A DNA stretch of 18,780 bases from Candidatus Dojkabacteria bacterium UBA2222 (GTDB lineage Bacteria; Patescibacteriota; Dojkabacteria; SC72), in NCBI GenBank assembly GCA_002328465.1, contig DCUE01000033.1, forward strand, positions 1 to 18,780, in the 5' to 3' direction. The notes beneath the pieces were generated by a model that saw only the letters and a list, made by a program, of their open reading frames with translations, did no database searches and was not told where the DNA came from. Below are positions 15,895-18,780 of this stretch, one piece after another (the stretch's first letter is position 1; every line of letters starts with the position of its first letter). The position numbers and the translations under genes are program-made.

Positions 15895-16335
15895 ATGCAA
15901 TTAGATATTTTTAACAAGGAGTTAGTACAAGGTATAGAACCTACTTTTGATATTTCCTTTGATGATATATTAAATGGCTATAAGAAGATATTCCAGGAAA
16001 CAGATTTAGATAATATAAATATAGTATTTGTTACATCCTCGTATATTCAAGAATTAAATATGAAGTATAGGGAGATAGATGCTCCTACCGATGTACTTTC
16101 TTTCCAAATTTCTGACGATGGTAAAGATGGAGAAATATATATATCTCCAGAATTTGTATATGAATCTTTTAAGGGTAATGAGTTTGAGGAGGAGTTACTG
16201 AGGTTGATAATACATGGTACACTTCATATACTAGGACATAATCATAAGGAAAGTTTAAATGATAATCCAAATGAGGAAATGTTTAAACTTCAAGAAGAAT
16301 TACTTTTGAAATACAAAAAGATATGTTCATCATAA
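15895..16335 (+). CDS. ybeY: YbeY endoribonuclease, 16S rRNA maturation
   Basis: Zinc-dependent RNase involved in 16S rRNA 3'-end processing and ribosome quality control. At 146 residues it is the usual size. The metal motif HGTLHILGHNH supplies His107, His111 and His117. Upstream are the conserved LNMKYREIDAPTDVLSF segment (starting near 54) and GEIYISPE. It starts 8 bases after yqeY, and its last 13 bases overlap the start of pth in another frame, so the two are probably translated together. No Shine-Dalgarno is apparent. Confidence 0.95.
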   Translation: MQLDIFNKELVQGIEPTFDISFDDILNGYKKIFQETDLDNINIVFVTSSYIQELNMKYREIDAPTDVLSFQISDDGKDGEIYISPEFVYESFKGNEFEEELLRLIIHGTLHILGHNHKESLNDNPNEEMFKLQEELLLKYKKICSS

Positions 16336-16883
16336 CTGGTTTAGGTAATTTCGGTAAAGAGTATGTAAACACTCCTCATAATGCAGGATTTATGTTTGTT
16401 GATAAGTTTAGAGAGTATCTTGTTCAGAATAGTAATTTACAGATATCAGAGTGGGAAGATGAGAGGAAACTGTTTCTGTCTGAGCTATGTAAAATAAAAA
16501 AGGGAGGAGAGTTAATTGGTATATTACAAAAGCCCTTAACATATATGAATAACTCTGGAAGTGCAGTTAGGTTACTTCTTAAGAAACATAAGGCAGATAA
16601 ATATATTCTTGCTCACGATGATTTAGATATACCTTTAGATACTTGTAAAATCCATAAGGGGAAATCTCCAAAAGGGCATAGGGGAATATTAAGTGTAGAG
16701 GGGGTTCTTCCAGATAAAGACTTTCTAAGAGTAAGAATTGGAATAGAGAATAGAAAGGAAAGAGTTATTCCTGGTGAGGAGTATGTATTAATTCCATATT
16801 CAAAAAAGGAGCTTGTTGTTTTAAAAGGTTGTATAGAGAGAAGCCTTATCGATTTGATACAAAGCGCAGATCTGAAACTTTAA
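16323..16883 (+). CDS. pth: Peptidyl-tRNA hydrolase
   Basis: Frees tRNA from peptidyl-tRNAs dropped by the ribosome. It has 186 residues. The catalytic set is recognisable: Asn9 (GLGNFG), His19 (TPHNAGF), Asn76 (KPLTYMNNSG) and Asp99 (AHDDLD). At the tRNA/peptide-binding segment the usual GHNG is GHRG (His119, Arg120), replacing the Asn114 equivalent of E. coli. The ATG lies within ybeY. The 3' end overlaps the convergent membrane-protein gene by 38 bases. Despite the Asn-to-Arg change the rest of the fold looks intact, so it is probably functional. Confidence 0.93.
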   Translation: MFIITGLGNFGKEYVNTPHNAGFMFVDKFREYLVQNSNLQISEWEDERKLFLSELCKIKKGGELIGILQKPLTYMNNSGSAVRLLLKKHKADKYILAHDDLDIPLDTCKIHKGKSPKGHRGILSVEGVLPDKDFLRVRIGIENRKERVIPGEEYVLIPYSKKELVVLKGCIERSLIDLIQSADLKL

Positions 16884-18072
16884 TTGAAGCCTCTGGATAT
16901 ATTTCTAAGATTTCCTTTAGAGAGTGAGTAACTAATCTTGTATCATTTGGTAGAACTATTCCGAACGAATCTCCATCTAAGACTATTCCCATATTCACTA
17001 CGTCAGGATCTTTTGTTACAAAGAAAATTCTTCCTGCATCAATCCCTATTTCGAAATCTTTAAAAGTCCCATTCTTTTGAAGAAATTCATAAAGCAATTT
17101 TGGATAGGAGATATTCATATCATAGCTTTGTATTGTGTATGTTTCCTTTGCATATTCAATTAATACAGGTTCAATTGGTAGATTCTGTTCAAAATATGCT
17201 TGTGATATCAATCTATAGGAGTTAAATGCTCCAAAGTCATATTTAATCTTTCCAAAGCTGTCATTGGAATTTGTTACTAGGTATTTTTCAGTTGAGATTT
17301 CTTTTACGAAATTAACCAATTCGGACCTATCTGCTTCAAATATATTCTTGATTATATTATTGTTAGTATCAGAATCGTAAGAATCTTCTACACCATCAAA
17401 ATCAGCATCCCTGATATATACATTGTTTTGGAAATGATACGCCTTGTTGTATGTATGAAGGTTCATATATACAGCAAAGAGAAGATATATTGAACTTAGG
17501 GATATAAGCAGGTAAATGAAGTATTTTACTATCTTAACCTCTTTAATATATTTCTTGAATATCAAAAGTAAAAATATGAATACGGCTAAGATTTCTGTTG
17601 CAAATGAGGGGGTAAGTAAGTAGCCAGTAAAGTAATTACTCTTTAATAGATTACCCAATATCGTTATCTGTTGTTCTAATGGAAAGAAGATTCTTGAATA
17701 TGAGAAGAGAACATCTGCGAATAGGTGAGAGAGTGTACCTATGAGAAAAGACCACTGTATTACAGATATCAATCTATCATTGAATGCCTTTCTACTTTCT
17801 TTGTTTAGTACACTTTTAATTCCATATAGGAGGATATTTAAAAGTATCCAGAGGGAAAGATAGAAAAGAATACTGTGTGTAAATATTAAATGGTGTTGGA
17901 ATGGGGGTATATTGGTCATACTTAAAATAGCTAAGTCAATATCCGGGAGTATTCCAAATATCAGACTTAGAATCATTACTAAGAGGTGTTCCTGTTTATT
18001 CAGTTTTGCAATTTTCTTCTTCTGAATATGTTCATTAAGAATATATGATATTGGTCCGTGTGCTAGAAACAT
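16846..18072 (-). CDS. YdjM-like membrane metal-dependent hydrolase with Ca-loop and NlpC/P60-like tail
   Basis: A 408-residue membrane protein. Residues 1-175 match the YdjM/DUF457 family of putative membrane metal-dependent hydrolases: His5 (FLAHGP), PDID (43-46), QHHLIFTHS with His60, His61 and His66, and GTLSHLFAD with His116 and Asp120. About five membrane helices run to residue 203. An Asp-rich loop RDADFDGVEDSYDSD (221-235) resembles thrombospondin type-3 calcium repeats. The remaining 130 residues are soluble, probably outside the cell, and pattern-match an NlpC/P60-like fold (YDFGAF at 278-283, then GRIFFV, NMGIVLDGD at 360-368 and HSL). The catalytic Cys and His positions would be Phe280 and Asn360. 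That part of the call is tentative. No function can be assigned. Confidence 0.72.
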   Translation of the reverse strand: MFLAHGPISYILNEHIQKKKIAKLNKQEHLLVMILSLIFGILPDIDLAILSMTNIPPFQHHLIFTHSILFYLSLWILLNILLYGIKSVLNKESRKAFNDRLISVIQWSFLIGTLSHLFADVLFSYSRIFFPLEQQITILGNLLKSNYFTGYLLTPSFATEILAVFIFLLLIFKKYIKEVKIVKYFIYLLISLSSIYLLFAVYMNLHTYNKAYHFQNNVYIRDADFDGVEDSYDSDTNNNIIKNIFEADRSELVNFVKEISTEKYLVTNSNDSFGKIKYDFGAFNSYRLISQAYFEQNLPIEPVLIEYAKETYTIQSYDMNISYPKLLYEFLQKNGTFKDFEIGIDAGRIFFVTKDPDVVNMGIVLDGDSFGIVLPNDTRLVTHSLKEILEIYPEASIKVSDLRFVSNR

Positions 18073-18079
18073 TTTGAAT

Positions 18080-18124
18080 ATTTTAACAATTAACCTTTCT
18101 AATTATACACTTACTTGTTAAAAT
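18080..18124. promoter_or_regulatory. Divergent promoter region
   Basis: The 64 bases between the two divergent genes hold several -10-like boxes: on the minus strand TATAAT (18107-18102) and TAAAAT (18085-18080), the latter 7 bases before the hydrolase ATG; on the plus strand TAAAAT (18119-18124), 12 bases before the mfd-like ATG. No convincing -35 was found for any of them. They are candidates only. Confidence 0.3.
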
Positions 18125-18136
18125 TGGCTTGTTACA

Positions 18137-18780
18137 ATGAAAAATTTTACAAAGGACTTTTTAAAAATATTTGATATTCCTAAATTAGATAAGTATTCAA
18201 CAATTACTGTTGGAAGTGGGTATGAAGAGTATGTTGCAGAGATATTAGGGAAAAAGATGGACAAAGGGATATGTTTAGTCCCCAAAAGAGACATAGAGAT
18301 TGAATTTAAGGAGTTTAAAGTTGGAGACAAATGGAACATCTCTAGCTTAATTTCTCTTGGATATATAAATGTTGAGAGAGTATGGAATGTCGGAGAGATT
18401 TCGGTACTTGGAGAGAATATCTTAATATGGCCTTTCAGTTCAAAATATGTATTTAGGATTACTTTGTTAGGAAATGAAATTGAAGAGATAGAGGTATTAG
18501 AGCCTAATAGTAGGAAAAGAGTAGAGAGTAAAGAAAGTGTAAAGCTCTTTTCAAATACTCAAGAGAAAGTCATTGGTAATGAGATGAATGAAAACATGTT
18601 AATACTTGAAGTAGTACCCAATGTTTTTCTTGAAGAGAATGTAATAGATATTGGAATTAGAGCTTTACCATATTTCTCGTTAGTAGCTCTTTCTAAATCT
18701 TCTATAAACATATTAGATGATTACAAGAGTAGAGGATATGAAATCTGGTATCTTTGTAACGATCTTTTTAAATATGATAC
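18137..18780 (+). CDS. mfd: Probable transcription-repair coupling factor Mfd (N-terminal part, cut by window end)
   Basis: An open frame from ATG 18137 to the window edge, 214 codons. Residues 71-130 resemble the UvrB-like domain of Mfd: LISLGYINVERVWNVGEISV, then ILIWPFSSKYVFRITLLGNE and EIEVLEPNSRK, matching the pattern 'GYER...V..PGEFSVRG.I.DIFP....P.RIEFFGDEIESI..FDP'. The end (LPYFSLVALSKSSINILDDY, then GYEIWYLCND) resembles the next Mfd domain. Mfd removes stalled RNA polymerase and recruits UvrA. Only about 70 residues precede the UvrB-like segment, against about 130-170 in typical Mfd, so the N-terminus looks reduced. The pth-mfd proximity is known in Firmicutes. UvrB itself is less likely because no Walker A motif has appeared by this point. 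Confidence 0.6.
   Translation, partial: MKNFTKDFLKIFDIPKLDKYSTITVGSGYEEYVAEILGKKMDKGICLVPKRDIEIEFKEFKVGDKWNISSLISLGYINVERVWNVGEISVLGENILIWPFSSKYVFRITLLGNEIEEIEVLEPNSRKRVESKESVKLFSNTQEKVIGNEMNENMLILEVVPNVFLEENVIDIGIRALPYFSLVALSKSSINILDDYKSRGYEIWYLCNDLFKYD

Noticed and set aside
1..18780. Recoded TGA (Gracilibacteria/SR1 type genetic code)
   Set aside because: TGA ends mreC and radC at the expected places and no conserved gene needs TGA as glycine.
1..18780. CRISPR array, insertion sequence, phage genes, tRNA or rRNA
   Set aside because: No regularly spaced repeats, transposase or integrase motifs, or recognisable tRNA cloverleaf were seen on reading; gaps between genes are all under 120 bases.

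Overview
The window is 18.8 kb of AT-rich bacterial chromosome with tightly packed genes. Twelve genes on the + strand are readily recognised as core cell-wall, DNA or translation genes; the remaining five are an accessory cassette, a surface protein, a minus-strand membrane protein and a partial gene at the right edge. TGA is used as a stop (mreC, radC), and no long gene needs TGA read as an amino acid, which argues against the recoded Gracilibacteria/SR1 lineages. A pared-down translation cluster, ribosomal protein S2 with an extra C-terminal helix-hairpin-helix domain, and a surface protein ending in a PETG-LFD motif plus a membrane helix fit a member of the Patescibacteria (CPR), perhaps a low-GC group such as Dojkabacteria or Microgenomates. 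This assignment is inference from gene content only.

Layout. 1-2710: the end of mreC, then mreD and mrdA (PBP2), a cell-shape operon. 2761-5597: topA behind a good promoter, then radC. 5587-7597: a near-consensus promoter and a structured leader drive rpsB and tsf; both proteins have unusual architectures (S2 carries an RNA-polymerase alpha-CTD-like tail, EF-Ts has two UBA domains). 7619-11849: a three-gene cassette made of an E1/ThiF-like adenylating enzyme, a GNAT of the N-acyl amino acid synthase/LuxI type, and a multi-pass membrane histidine kinase with GAF. 11926-13637: frr and rseP. 13677-15176: a cysteine-rich surface protein with a DUF11-like domain. 15184-16883: rpsU (the only gene here with a consensus Shine-Dalgarno), yqeY, ybeY and pth. 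16846-18072, minus strand: a YdjM-like membrane hydrolase domain joined to a calcium-type Asp loop and a possible inactive NlpC/P60-like domain. 18137 to the end: the start of a probable mfd.

How the genes fit together. Most of the region is a condensed version of familiar bacterial neighbourhoods (rpsB-tsf-frr-rseP, rpsU-yqeY, pth-mfd), with pyrH, uppS, cdsA and dxr missing from their usual places. The cassette sits where pyrH would be. Its content, a likely acyl-type small-molecule synthase, an adenylating enzyme and a membrane sensor kinase in one transcription unit, suggests production and sensing of a small signal. A pair of 11-bp direct repeats exactly 21 bp apart lies in its promoter region. 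This is the best candidate here for an undescribed system. No tRNA, rRNA, CRISPR array, insertion sequence or phage gene was seen.
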